From: an uncultured Porphyromonadaceae bacterium
GTDB taxonomy: Bacteria; Bacteroidota; Bacteroidia; Bacteroidales; Muribaculaceae
Assembly: GCA_900555715.1 (NCBI GenBank)
Contig: USMC01000013.1
Span: 1-59,217 of the forward strand
Reading direction: 5' to 3'
Length of the DNA: 59,217 bases
Made by a program: the position numbers and the translations under genes. Every line of letters begins with the position of its first letter. Position 1 is the first letter of the stretch. Positions 16,983 to 24,833 of the stretch are shown here, in pieces. The notes under the pieces are model-generated. The model did no database searches, was not told where the DNA came from, and saw only the letters and a program-made list of their open reading frames with translations.

Positions 16983-18677
16983 TTATCTTACTATCTGTTT
17001 CGTCACTTTCGGACCTCGTCGGACAATCGTCACGCCATGAGACGACGGATACGGAATCCGTTTTCCGTCCGGAGTGAAGTACTCGGTCGGAGCAGTGCTT
17101 TCATCTCCGGCAACAATATCGCCGACTCCGGCTATCATCTCTCCGCCGCCGTTGAAATCGACAGGCACAGAATATGACGCTCCATTATATTCGGCTTCGA
17201 GCATTGCAGTACATGCGCTGCCCGTAACAGCCACAATAGAAGAACCCTCGACTTTCGCCACCTGCGACGGGATACGGAATGTACATTCGTCGAAATCGGT
17301 CGAAATCATCACGCCATAGCGGTTGTAAGCATAGACCACAGGAATGTATGATTCGCCTTCTGAAAGCGCGACATGCTTGTCGCGGATCTCGATGGATGCG
17401 ACTTCATAGTCCTCCGGAGCCACAGCCACAGCAAACAGCGCGTTGACGACAGTACGCGGCTGACCTTCGGGACGACTGTCGAGCGACGAACTCGAAGGAA
17501 CATTCTTTATGCCGAGACCGTCGATATACATCGTCGACGAGCCGCCGCCATCGAAATTCATGGCATCCGTGCAACCTACATTTTTCATAATATCGGCAAG
17601 AACACGCTGAGTAACACCGGAAGAACCGCCGGCATTGCGTCCGTCGACAACCAGCATATACAGCTTCGACTTGTCGGAGTTATATCCGACTGCCGTACGC
17701 GGTTCAGGATTTTTAAGATGGTCGATGCCATTGCTTGTCGGCTCTACGCGGCTGTCTGTCAGAATCTGCGGGAAACCTCCTACAAGATGTTTGACGGGCA
17801 TGGAGTGCCCGTCGACCGTGATATTGATGTCGGTGACAAGTATGTCGCCTTTTTTCAATGCCTGCACAAGGGTTTTCGCTTTTCCATGACCTGAAACTAC
17901 ATATCCGTCGGCAGGAATCTCAAGGTTGCCCTCGGTAACCGGTTCGGAAATGACTTCGAGCTGGAGCTTGTTTCCGAACATGATATTCTCGCCGACAGGG
18001 CGGACTTTCACTTCACAGCCCCACTGGTTCTGACCTGTACGTCCGACCGGCGACGTCGTCCCGGTGTAAGGATTCAGGAATTCCCACTGCGGTGTGTAGA
18101 CAATTAGCTGGTCTTCGTCGCGGTACTGATTGAGATAAAACTCATATCGCGTATTGCCCGGAAAAGTCATAAAACCGCTGTTTGCAATATTTACCGTATG
18201 CGAGAACGTCGGAACGTTCTTATCGTCAAACGACAGATGATACCATCCGCCGTTGCTCGCACGGTTTGTCAGATAGCCGTCGGCTATACATGAACCGCAG
18301 ATATTGAACGGATAGCTCATGTTGAAGAAATCGGCATTGACCCCTGCAAAATATAGTTCGTTCTGACGGTTCATACGCGCGGCGATGTCGGGCACAGTCT
18401 CAAGTTTACGCATATGATTGCCGCCCTTGGCTACACGCATTTCAACATATTCATTGTTAAGATCGGTAACAGTATAGAAAACATTGTGGATCTTATTCGT
18501 TACCGATTTTGAGGTCAGGCGAAGCTCCGTTTCCGTAGTACCCGGACCGACTGTCGCGTGATAGAGTGTATCGACAGTGAAATCCTCCGACTGCAATGTC
18601 CACACGGTAGAGGTATCCGTTGCGCAAGCATACAAACAGGCAGCAGCAGGAATAAATAGTGTGATAAATTTTTTCAT
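16983..18677 (-). CDS. Secreted phosphodiester glycosidase family protein (NAGPA domain)
   Basis: The family is named for the enzyme that uncovers mannose-6-phosphate by removing N-acetylglucosamine; bacterial members act on exopolysaccharide or glycan phosphodiesters. The 564-residue protein has an N-terminal signal sequence (about residues 1-19, possible lipidated Cys in CLYAC). The NAGPA (PF09992) domain sits at about residues 250-430, with RTAVGYNSDKSKLYMLVVDGR, MNFDGGGSSTMYIDG and NALFAVAV. A beta-sandwich-like region follows. The last 30 residues (YFTPDGKRIP...GVTIVRRGPKVTKQIV) resemble short C-terminal tails of secreted Bacteroidales proteins. The natural substrate is unknown. Confidence 0.85.
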   Translation of the reverse strand: MKKFITLFIPAAACLYACATDTSTVWTLQSEDFTVDTLYHATVGPGTTETELRLTSKSVTNKIHNVFYTVTDLNNEYVEMRVAKGGNHMRKLETVPDIAARMNRQNELYFAGVNADFFNMSYPFNICGSCIADGYLTNRASNGGWYHLSFDDKNVPTFSHTVNIANSGFMTFPGNTRYEFYLNQYRDEDQLIVYTPQWEFLNPYTGTTSPVGRTGQNQWGCEVKVRPVGENIMFGNKLQLEVISEPVTEGNLEIPADGYVVSGHGKAKTLVQALKKGDILVTDINITVDGHSMPVKHLVGGFPQILTDSRVEPTSNGIDHLKNPEPRTAVGYNSDKSKLYMLVVDGRNAGGSSGVTQRVLADIMKNVGCTDAMNFDGGGSSTMYIDGLGIKNVPSSSSLDSRPEGQPRTVVNALFAVAVAPEDYEVASIEIRDKHVALSEGESYIPVVYAYNRYGVMISTDFDECTFRIPSQVAKVEGSSIVAVTGSACTAMLEAEYNGASYSVPVDFNGGGEMIAGVGDIVAGDESTAPTEYFTPDGKRIPYPSSHGVTIVRRGPKVTKQIVR

Positions 18678-18761
18678 ATAGACAATAGTTGTGAATAATA
18701 TTGCAAATTAAGTGCTTTTATCCTAAATCTCCAAACTATTAGAGAACATTAGCACCCGCGA

Positions 18762-18796
18762 TAAAAAATCCGGCGATGGAAGTGCCACCGCCGGAC
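18762..18796 (-). terminator. Intrinsic terminator of ychF
   Basis: On the minus strand TCCGGCG pairs with CGCCGGA (18789-18795 and 18769-18775) and is followed by six T residues. It sits 22 bp past the ychF stop. Confidence 0.85.
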
Positions 18797-18817
18797 GCAG
18801 GAATATTTTCAGGGAAA

Positions 18818-19918
18818 TCAGACGTTGAAACGGAAGTGCATTATGTCGCCGTCGGCAACGACATACTCCTTGCCTTCCACCGCCATCTTTCCGGCGTCGC
18901 GGACGGCGGATTCGCCTCCGAGCGTCACATAGTCGTCATATTTGATGACTTCGGCACGTATGAATCCTTTCTCAAAATCGGTGTGGATGATGCCGGCGCA
19001 TTTAGGAGCTTTGCTGCCGCGGCGGAATGTCCATGCGCGCACCTCGTCCTCGCCGGCAGTGAAGAATGTCTGCAGGTCGAGCAGCGAGTAAGCGGCGCGG
19101 ATAAGACGCGACACTCCCGATTCTGTAAGACCTATCTCAGCAAGGAACTCCTGGCGCTCCTCAAACGTATCGAGCTCGGCGATATCGCTTTCGGTGGCAG
19201 CTGCCACGACAAGAAGCTCGGCGCCTTCGTCCTTGATGGCTTCACGGACAGCATCGACGTATTTATTGCCGGTAGCTGCTGAAGCGTCGTCCACATTGCA
19301 GACATACAGAACAGGCTTGGTTGTAAGCAGGAACAAGTCGTGGGCAAACTTCTGCTCGTCGACACTGTCGAAAGTCACAGAACGCGCAGGCAGACCCTTG
19401 GACAGAGCCTCATATATACGGCTGAGGACATCATACTGCAGCTTGGCAGTCTTGTCGCCAGTCTGAGCCTGCTTGAGGGTCTTCGCCATGCGTGCCTCGA
19501 CAGTCTCAAGGTCCTTGAGCTGGAGCTCATAGTCGATTACTTCCTTGTCGCGCACGGGGTTGACGCTGCCGTCGACATGTGTGATATTGTCGTCATCGAA
19601 GCAACGGAGAACATGGATTATGGCATCGGTCTCGCGGATATTGGCAAGAAACTTATTGCCGAGTCCTTCGCCCTTCGAAGCGCCCTTGACAAGACCGGCA
19701 ATGTCTACAATCTCCACCGTAGCAGGAACAACGGAACGGGGATGACACATTTCGACAAGCTTGTTGAGGCGTTCGTCGGGGACGGTTATGACGCCCACAT
19801 TGGGTTCTATGGTACAGAAAGGGAAGTTTGCCGACTGCGCCTTAGCGTTTGAAAGACAATTGAAAAGCGTCGATTTGCCAACGTTAGGCAGCCCGACGAT
19901 ACCGCATTGTAATGCCAT
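18818..19918 (-). CDS. ychF: Redox-regulated ATPase YchF (Obg family)
   Basis: Conserved ribosome-associated P-loop ATPase. The 366-residue protein has the G1 loop GLPNVGKSTLFN (residues 8-19), the DIAGLVKGASKGEGLGNKFL switch region, a coiled-coil insertion and the C-terminal TGS-like domain ending HFRFNV. The specificity motif reads NVDD where the family usually has NxxE, a conservative change. It is monocistronic with its own terminator. Its promoter lies directly against a 29-bp direct repeat. Confidence 0.96.
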   Translation of the reverse strand: MALQCGIVGLPNVGKSTLFNCLSNAKAQSANFPFCTIEPNVGVITVPDERLNKLVEMCHPRSVVPATVEIVDIAGLVKGASKGEGLGNKFLANIRETDAIIHVLRCFDDDNITHVDGSVNPVRDKEVIDYELQLKDLETVEARMAKTLKQAQTGDKTAKLQYDVLSRIYEALSKGLPARSVTFDSVDEQKFAHDLFLLTTKPVLYVCNVDDASAATGNKYVDAVREAIKDEGAELLVVAAATESDIAELDTFEERQEFLAEIGLTESGVSRLIRAAYSLLDLQTFFTAGEDEVRAWTFRRGSKAPKCAGIIHTDFEKGFIRAEVIKYDDYVTLGGESAVRDAGKMAVEGKEYVVADGDIMHFRFNV

Positions 19919-19955
19919 TATGATAGTTTATTATGTTATACAAAGTTTCGGACTG

Positions 19956-19963
19956 CAAATTTA
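19956..19963 (-). promoter_or_regulatory. -7 box of the ychF promoter
   Basis: TAAATTTG on the minus strand, 38 bp upstream of the ychF start. The presumed -33 region falls inside the left copy of the 29-bp direct repeat (19967-19995), so the repeat carries part of this promoter. Confidence 0.6.
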
Positions 19964-19966
19964 GTC

Positions 19967-19995
19967 ATTTTTCGCCAAAATCCGAAACCGCCGCC
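19967..19995. repeat. Left copy of a 29-bp perfect direct repeat
   Basis: Identical in sequence and orientation to 23513-23541. It begins ATTTTTCGCCAAAATCC and ends CCGCCGCC. The two copies bracket the whole decayed lipoprotein block. This copy overlaps the upstream half of the ychF promoter. Confidence 0.95.
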
Positions 19996-20032
19996 AACGT
20001 TCATCAGGATTGTTCAGAATATCAATATCCGT

Positions 20033-20929
20033 TCAAACCGACACCATGCCATAAAGATGAATAATTATCGGCTCTGTGACGTCATTATATCTGACTACAA
20101 TAGGATGATGAAAAACTTCGTTGGTCTCGGACGCTTGAAACGAAATTGTTATAGTCCCTTTAGACGCCGGCATAATGTCAGAGGCAATAGCATTTATGCA
20201 GTCACACGGTGTCATTACATTGGAAAGCGTTATCGTGTCATTGCTCTGATTTTTAACCAAAAATGTAAATTCTCGATTAGCACCGGGCGGTATTGTTCCC
20301 ATATCAACTGTATTATTTTCAATAACGAGTGGACTTTTGTCAATCGTTTCAAATTTTCCTCCGGATATGATTTTCATGTAGATTCTATCTATCGCCCTAT
20401 TTTCAATAGGATTACCAAGCCCTTTAATGGCATGTCGGTTATCTATAAGAAATGTACGCAAAAATTGAAGGTCAGGCAATCTGTTCATCTCCGAAAATTG
20501 CCCCAACGTATCAATTATTACCGGATAGTTATAATTGGCGTTCCGTATAAATTCTGTTACATTTTCAAGTGTATCCGGGCGAATAATCAGTAAGGTGGTC
20601 GCATAGGCATTGGAAAGAGTATCCAGCCTGTCACTGAGTTCTTTCCAATAAGGTAAATGAAGTCGGCAAGGTGTACAACCCTTGGTATCGATGTATGAAA
20701 CTATGAGATAGTCCGCATTGAGAAAATCGACTCCATAGCTTCGGTTAAACAGACTGCATATACTGTCTCCCGGGAGCATCAGTTCTTGCTCCATATATTC
20801 TGAAAGCACATTTTTCAGTCTTTCATTTGTATGATCTTTACCCTTGTTGCATCCTGTTGCAACAAGGGTAAAGATTAAGGGAAGCCAGTAAATAAAGCTA
20901 AGAAAATGCCTAATATTTAGATGCATCAT
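20033..20929 (-). CDS. Lipoprotein with thioredoxin-like and DUF1573 domains
   Basis: A 298-residue predicted lipoprotein with a lipobox in LVATGC. The middle (about residues 60-170) looks like a thioredoxin fold with a CTPC redox motif in DTKGCTPCRLHLPYW. The C-terminal third (about 205-295) matches DUF1573, including DMGTIPPGANREFTF, PCDCINA and the IVVRYND strand. Such proteins often accompany 6-bladed beta-propeller lipoproteins and small secreted peptides in Bacteroidales, as here. Its start overlaps the end of the Cys-rich peptide gene by 20 bp. It is the only unbroken gene in this block. The biochemical role is unknown. Confidence 0.75.
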   Translation of the reverse strand: MMHLNIRHFLSFIYWLPLIFTLVATGCNKGKDHTNERLKNVLSEYMEQELMLPGDSICSLFNRSYGVDFLNADYLIVSYIDTKGCTPCRLHLPYWKELSDRLDTLSNAYATTLLIIRPDTLENVTEFIRNANYNYPVIIDTLGQFSEMNRLPDLQFLRTFLIDNRHAIKGLGNPIENRAIDRIYMKIISGGKFETIDKSPLVIENNTVDMGTIPPGANREFTFLVKNQSNDTITLSNVMTPCDCINAIASDIMPASKGTITISFQASETNEVFHHPIVVRYNDVTEPIIIHLYGMVSV

Positions 20930-21266
20930 ATTTACGGATGACGGTACAGAATCCCTCTGAATCAGGGTCAGGCTTACCGGAACAGGGTTTGCAAGTCGAA
21001 CAATCTATACAGGTGTATCCTTTAAGACGCCCCAATAAACCGACTTTACCCTTGGAGCTTGAGCAAGGTATAGTATCTACAACAATTATTTCACCGTCGA
21101 TTAGTAAGATATTGGAATCCTTTAGCGCCGCGGCAATGCTGTCAGACCATGATTCATCTGAAGCAGCATCAGGCTTTATGGAATCGGCATTATTGAATGA
21201 GCTGATTGCCAAAGCTATTATGACGAATACAGGTATCAGTGCATACCTGCGCTTGTTTAATTACAT
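20910..21266 (-). pseudogene. Cys-rich secreted peptide gene with a stop at codon 2
   Basis: Read from the ATG at 21266 the second codon is TAA. After that the frame stays open and encodes LNKRRYALIPVFVIIALAIS, a good signal or anchor segment, and then about 95 residues. The C-terminal part holds seven Cys (TIPCSSS, GYTCIDCSTCKPCSG, GFCTV). The layout suggests an original MKLNKRR start hit by an AAA to TAA change. A TTG at 21212 could give a shortened product lacking the signal. Its position among beta-propeller and DUF1573 lipoprotein genes recalls NVEALA-type peptide loci, but I do not see an NVEALA motif. Confidence 0.55.
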
Positions 21267-21276
21267 TTTCTGTATT

Positions 21277-22294
21277 TTAATGCTTTAGTTCCGGCATGGG
21301 ACAAGACTCCAGATAGATTACATCCTTGTCAGAGTCATATTTTACCGTAAGCAAGCGCTGTCCGGATTCATCAACAATAAAACCAATAGATTTGCCGACT
21401 GCATACGAAGCGTATGGCTCACCATCGGCATCAAAGACCAACAGACTTGATTCATCAGTCTCACCATCTATAAGCATAGCTAAGATAAAATCATTATAGT
21501 ACGCCACTTTGCAAAATGACGGATAGTCAGCATCTGCACCGAGAGTTTCGGTATTAACTTTCATTCCGACATTTACCTTTCGGATGATGTTGAAATTCTT
21601 ATCATAGATAACTAATGAAGGGAAACTATTATACGCGCAGCAGATATCAAGATTTTTTCGATTGAAATCCATAATCTGTTGCGAAGTATAAAACGACACT
21701 GCTCCATCTGCAAATTTAAATGGAGAAGGGATCTGTCGTATGTTTTTAGTTTCGGTATTATATGAGAAGAGGGCAGAGCCTTTCGTCATATCAAGAGTTA
21801 TGCCGACAAAGGTTGTGTCGCTTGTCTGATATATAGCTGAAGGTGAGACCCATTCTTTGTATTTTGATAAATAAAGGTATATTCTTACAGGTTTATCATT
21901 ATCTGTGGAATTTAATTTATCTCTCCAGTTTTTTTGAATTACAAAACACCAGAATATTCGGGTCTGTCAGAGTGCCGGTCCATTGCCCTTGCCATCGTGC
22001 ATCAGGTAATTCTTCCGGACCCTCACCCATATGCAGTATTTTATCAACGAGTTTGAATTCTCTGTCATAAATCTGCAAAAAATATTTATCCCTGATTGCC
22101 TGGAACACAAGATAATCTCCCGCAAAATAAGCTGCATTACTGATATACTCCCCATCAGTCAAATCGATACGGGTTCCGGATAATGACTCTTCTATAGGAA
22201 AAGCATCGACTGTTATCTCTGTATCTTTATTCGCATTTTGACACGAGCATAGCAGAATTTCTGCAAGAAATAAATACTGAATAATTCTTTTCAT
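21277..22294 (-). pseudogene. 6-bladed beta-propeller lipoprotein, frameshifted in an A7 run
   Basis: The first part starts MKRIIQYLFLAEILLCSC, a lipoprotein signal, and continues through HMGEGPEELPDARWQGQ, a family motif, to CNSKKLER and a stop at 21917. The second frame continues without a gap as KNWRDKLNSTDNDKPVRIYL and runs on to SCPMPELKH. The two frames meet at a run of seven A (minus strand of 21929-21935). Six A would restore one open frame of about 338 codons. Either the gene is inactivated by a one-base slip, or slippage makes a minority full-length product. It lies in an AT-rich decayed block. Confidence 0.75.
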
Positions 22295-22346
22295 ATACCT
22301 TAATTTACAGGACGCACAACTGTGCATTTTTTATGTATGTTTTTGA

Positions 22347-22354
22347 CAAAGTTA
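22347..22354 (-). promoter_or_regulatory. -7 box ahead of the first beta-propeller gene
   Basis: TAACTTTG on the minus strand, about 53 bp upstream of the lipoprotein start at 22294. A TTTG lies 24 nt further upstream, slightly longer than usual spacing. The remaining gap to 22584 is AT-rich and shows no further gene. Confidence 0.5.
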
Positions 22355-22584
22355 CCACTTTATTCGGATAATTTTACGCAAAAAAAATAAATTAATCTTA
22401 AAATTTCTTGATTTTTATCCAAGAGTTTTATCCAAGAGCGATTGTATCCTCGCTTTTAATTGCCAGTGTTGTCGTCGCTCAATACCATCTTATGAACTAA
22501 TATAACGATTTTAGCAACATGTTTTATCATGAGCCGGGTACTATAATTGCGATTCAATCGCGATACATCAGACAGAATGAATTA

Positions 22585-23524
22585 TCATCTATCGAGATGA
22601 AACGTGTATAGAACATCATCATCCGTCCCTTTGAGGATTAATTGATTATTGATATCATCGTAACACATTCGTGTTGCTATAATGTTAGTTTTAATTCTTT
22701 CAACAGGATTGCCATCATAATCGAAACACCATATTTCGCTTTCTCCGGAAGCGGTTTTGAAATCTGCCTTATTGTTATTGATAACATAAAATTTATCCTC
22801 AACGCACACCGGAGATAAGAAGGCTATTTTATCGGACGATAAATCCCTCCCCTTTAGTAACAATATGTCTTTATCGGAGAAGACAGGACTGGATATTGAT
22901 ATAACGTTCTTGTTTATGAAAGAAAAGACAATTCGTTCGCCATTAGTTGCCCATATGGAAAGGTTGCATTTTTAAATCTTCGCTAAGACTTCCCATTGAG
23001 ATAGAGTCGGTAACAGACTTCAAATCTTTATCAAAAAGCTTAAAGCATCGATCTCCGGCTTCCAAGGTATAATATCCTAAAAGATGATTGTTTATTTCTA
23101 ACAAACTGTTAGGAAGATCATTATTAATTCCTATTGTATCATTTTTATAAATAATCCTAAATCGCCAGATGTCAGCAATATTTTTATCGGATATCGAGTC
23201 TTTGGATTTTATTAAGATTGGCTCAATAAATTCACCCGGACCTTCTCCACGCTTACCTAATTTTTTTTCAAAGGAAAAATCTTTCAGACTAAAACAGTGA
23301 ACTGCAAAAGTATCAAGCGTGCTGAAGCACACAAGCGAATTCCCACACATGGAAAAATCATCTATATCAATAATTGCCGGAAAAGATTTTTGTTCTGGAG
23401 ATAGGGATATTTCCGTAGGAAAGTTCAAATCTAATTTCTCAGTGATTATATTGTATTTCGAATTAGTGTCAGAGCAGCCAAGCAGAGTATAAAGCGTACC
23501 GCGAAAGATAAAATTTTTCGCCAA
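22585..23524 (-). pseudogene. Second 6-bladed beta-propeller lipoprotein, frameshifted and missing its start codon
   Basis: The upstream frame encodes a short lipoprotein signal (FRGTLYTLLGCSD), then KKLGKRGEGPGEFIEP, the family motif, and stops at 22943 after KMQPFHMGN. One base later the +1 frame continues as IWATNGERIVFSFINKNV and runs to YTFHLDR at 22585. So a single 1-nt insertion or 2-nt loss near 22955 splits the gene. The 5' end is also damaged: the codon where ATG is expected is GCG, inside the right copy of the 29-bp repeat, leaving only a TTG. About 313 codons in total. Confidence 0.72.
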
Positions 23525-23541
23525 AATCCGAAACCGCCGCC
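23513..23541. repeat. Right copy of the 29-bp perfect direct repeat
   Basis: Same sequence and orientation as 19967-19995, 3,546 bp away. Its left edge falls in codon 4 of the second beta-propeller gene and replaces the expected ATG. Confidence 0.95.
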
Positions 23542-23553
23542 GAGTTCCAGAAA

Positions 23554-23577
23554 ATTTGAAAATCGATTTGAAAATCG
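23554..23577. repeat. Two tandem copies of a 12-bp unit
   Basis: ATTTGAAAATCG occurs twice in a row just right of the 29-bp repeat, in the gap before the DUF488 stop codon. No function is evident. Confidence 0.8.
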
Positions 23578-23632
23578 AGAACCTTGATTTGTCAGGAAAT
23601 AAAAATGATGCCTCTGTCCGCAGTTATGTTTT

Positions 23633-23992
23633 TCAAACGAGTCTTAATTCACAAAAACTTCGGAGTACAGCGGCTTCATTGTGGACTTCGTCGCGCGAGC
23701 CATATACAAATGTTACTACAGGATGCTTACCAAGCGCTACGAGAAATGCGGGGAGTTCCGGATTATCCTCCAGCTCAGCGGTATAGCGTGTTTTGAATTC
23801 ATTCCACCTGGACTGGATGTCGGCGTGGAACCATTCTCTCAGTTTGGTCGATGGAGCAAGAGCCTTCTCCCATAGCTGACAGTCGAGGCGTTCATGAGAC
23901 AGCCCGCGAGGCCAAAGGCGATCCACAAGTATTCTATAGCCGTCGTTTTCGTCCGGCGTGTCGTATGCTCTTTTTGTTTTAATTATGGTCAT
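23633..23992 (-). CDS. DUF488 family protein
   Basis: A 119-residue cytoplasmic protein of the DUF488 family (function unknown). Signature segments are the RVLVDRLWPRG-like YRILVDRLWPRGLSHERL near residue 20, LREWFHAD and FVYGSRDEVHNEAAVL near the C-terminus. The ATG giving MTIIKTKRAYDTP is preferred over one 24 bp upstream. It reads toward the decayed lipoprotein block, ending about 92 bp from the repeat. Confidence 0.85.
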   Translation of the reverse strand: MTIIKTKRAYDTPDENDGYRILVDRLWPRGLSHERLDCQLWEKALAPSTKLREWFHADIQSRWNEFKTRYTAELEDNPELPAFLVALGKHPVVTFVYGSRDEVHNEAAVLRSFCELRLV

Positions 23993-24131
23993 AGTTATGT
24001 ATGTTTTATTATACATTACGCTGTTTTAATAACATCCGCCTCGGGCTCATTGTTGAAATCAATTGTCATATCGAACCATATACCCTCTCTATTGTTCCGT
24101 ATATATAACTCTAAAAAACATTGAAATCAAC

Positions 24132-24470
24132 ATGCTAAATACAAATTTCAAATTCGGTGAGGTATTTCCTCTCGCAGCTCAAATAGTCTGCAACAACTCA
24201 AAAGTTGCATTTCAACATATAGTAGGCAACGATAACGGCGGTGTCGTACTTCTTGGATTCATGGCCGGTCAGGAACTGGAACGCCATCTTGCTCCTGCCG
24301 AGGTAATGATTTATGTTATTGATGGCGATGTCGATTTCATGATGAATGACAAGCCCCTTCATCTTCATAAAGGCGATTTCTTCCTTATGGGACAAGGTGT
24401 GTCTCATTCAGTCAAGGCTCTCAGTGATGCCAAGGTAATGCTCATTAAAATCAAACCGGACTTAGGATAA
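24132..24470 (+). CDS. Small cupin-domain protein
   Basis: A 112-residue single-domain cupin. The two motifs are visible as ERHLAPAEVMIYVIDGDVDFMM and KGDFFLMGQGVSHSVKAL, with His and Glu residues fit for a metal site. No substrate can be predicted. Start chosen at the ATG giving MLNTNFKFGEVF, which matches family starts. It is flanked by the oppositely oriented DUF488 gene and by a weak hairpin (TTGACTC at 24509-24515 with GAGTCAA at 24522-24528) that may end its transcript. Confidence 0.82.
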   Translation: MLNTNFKFGEVFPLAAQIVCNNSKVAFQHIVGNDNGGVVLLGFMAGQELERHLAPAEVMIYVIDGDVDFMMNDKPLHLHKGDFFLMGQGVSHSVKALSDAKVMLIKIKPDLG

Positions 24471-24508
24471 TGGAAATGTCGTTCTCCATCAGGTAATTTT
24501 ATCATCCT

Positions 24509-24537
24509 TTGACTCTTTTATGAGTCAACTATTTTGA
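24509..24537 (+). terminator. Possible weak terminator after the cupin gene
   Basis: TTGACTC and GAGTCAA form a 7-bp stem with a 6-nt loop, followed by CTATTTTG, a poor T run. The rest of 24471-24622 shows no gene. Confidence 0.4.
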
Positions 24538-24622
24538 TGGCGGGAGATGCCTGTCATTCCAGAATAATTCAATAAAAATTCAGCTAAAATCTGTTTTAAT
24601 ATAGAAAATAGTTACGGATTTG

Positions 24623-24653
24623 TTTGTGAGTCGAGCAAAAATGTTTAATTTTG
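24623..24653 (+). promoter_or_regulatory. Promoter of the Phe/Tyr operon
   Basis: TTTG at 24623-24626 and TAATTTTG at 24646-24653 are 19 nt apart. Transcription from here would cover the leader peptide and attenuator before pheA. Confidence 0.8.
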
Positions 24654-24699
24654 CATCGTAAAGCCGACGGAATGATTCCCGAGGTGTTAATATTGAGAC

Positions 24700-24750
24700 A
24701 TGAAACATTACTTCGCATACGTCTTTTCCTATTTTTACTTTAAGGAGTAA
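24700..24750 (+). CDS. pheL: Phe/Tyr leader peptide of an attenuator
   Basis: A complete 16-codon frame encodes MKHYFAYVFSYFYFKE and a stop. Half of its residues are aromatic: four Phe and four Tyr, including the run FSYFYF. It lies between a good promoter and a strong terminator hairpin in front of the genes that make Phe and Tyr. This is the layout of classical ribosome-mediated attenuation: ribosome stalling at Phe or Tyr codons would favour readthrough. The peptide itself probably has no other function. The name pheL is by analogy. Confidence 0.85.
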   Translation: MKHYFAYVFSYFYFKE

Positions 24751-24784
24751 GAATAGCGACGGTGCGCGTATATGATATTTTTTC

Positions 24785-24821
24785 AATCCGCTTCCGCCGA
24801 TGACGAAAGCGGATTATTTTT
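24785..24821 (+). terminator. Attenuator terminator before pheA
   Basis: AATCCGCTT (24785-24793) and AAGCGGATT (24807-24815) form a 9-bp perfect stem with a 13-nt loop, followed by ATTTTTA. It starts 34 nt after the leader-peptide stop and ends 12 nt before the pheA ATG. Confidence 0.88.
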
Positions 24822-24833
24822 AGATTCTTGAAT

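Noticed and set aside
20057..20593. 178-codon plus-strand frame opposite the DUF1573 lipoprotein
   Set aside because: It lies over an intact gene with a lipobox and DUF1573 motifs and has no features of its own.
22430..22584. Small frames in the AT-rich gap between the two beta-propeller genes
   Set aside because: All are short, have no promoter-start arrangement and no similarity to the peptide gene nearby.
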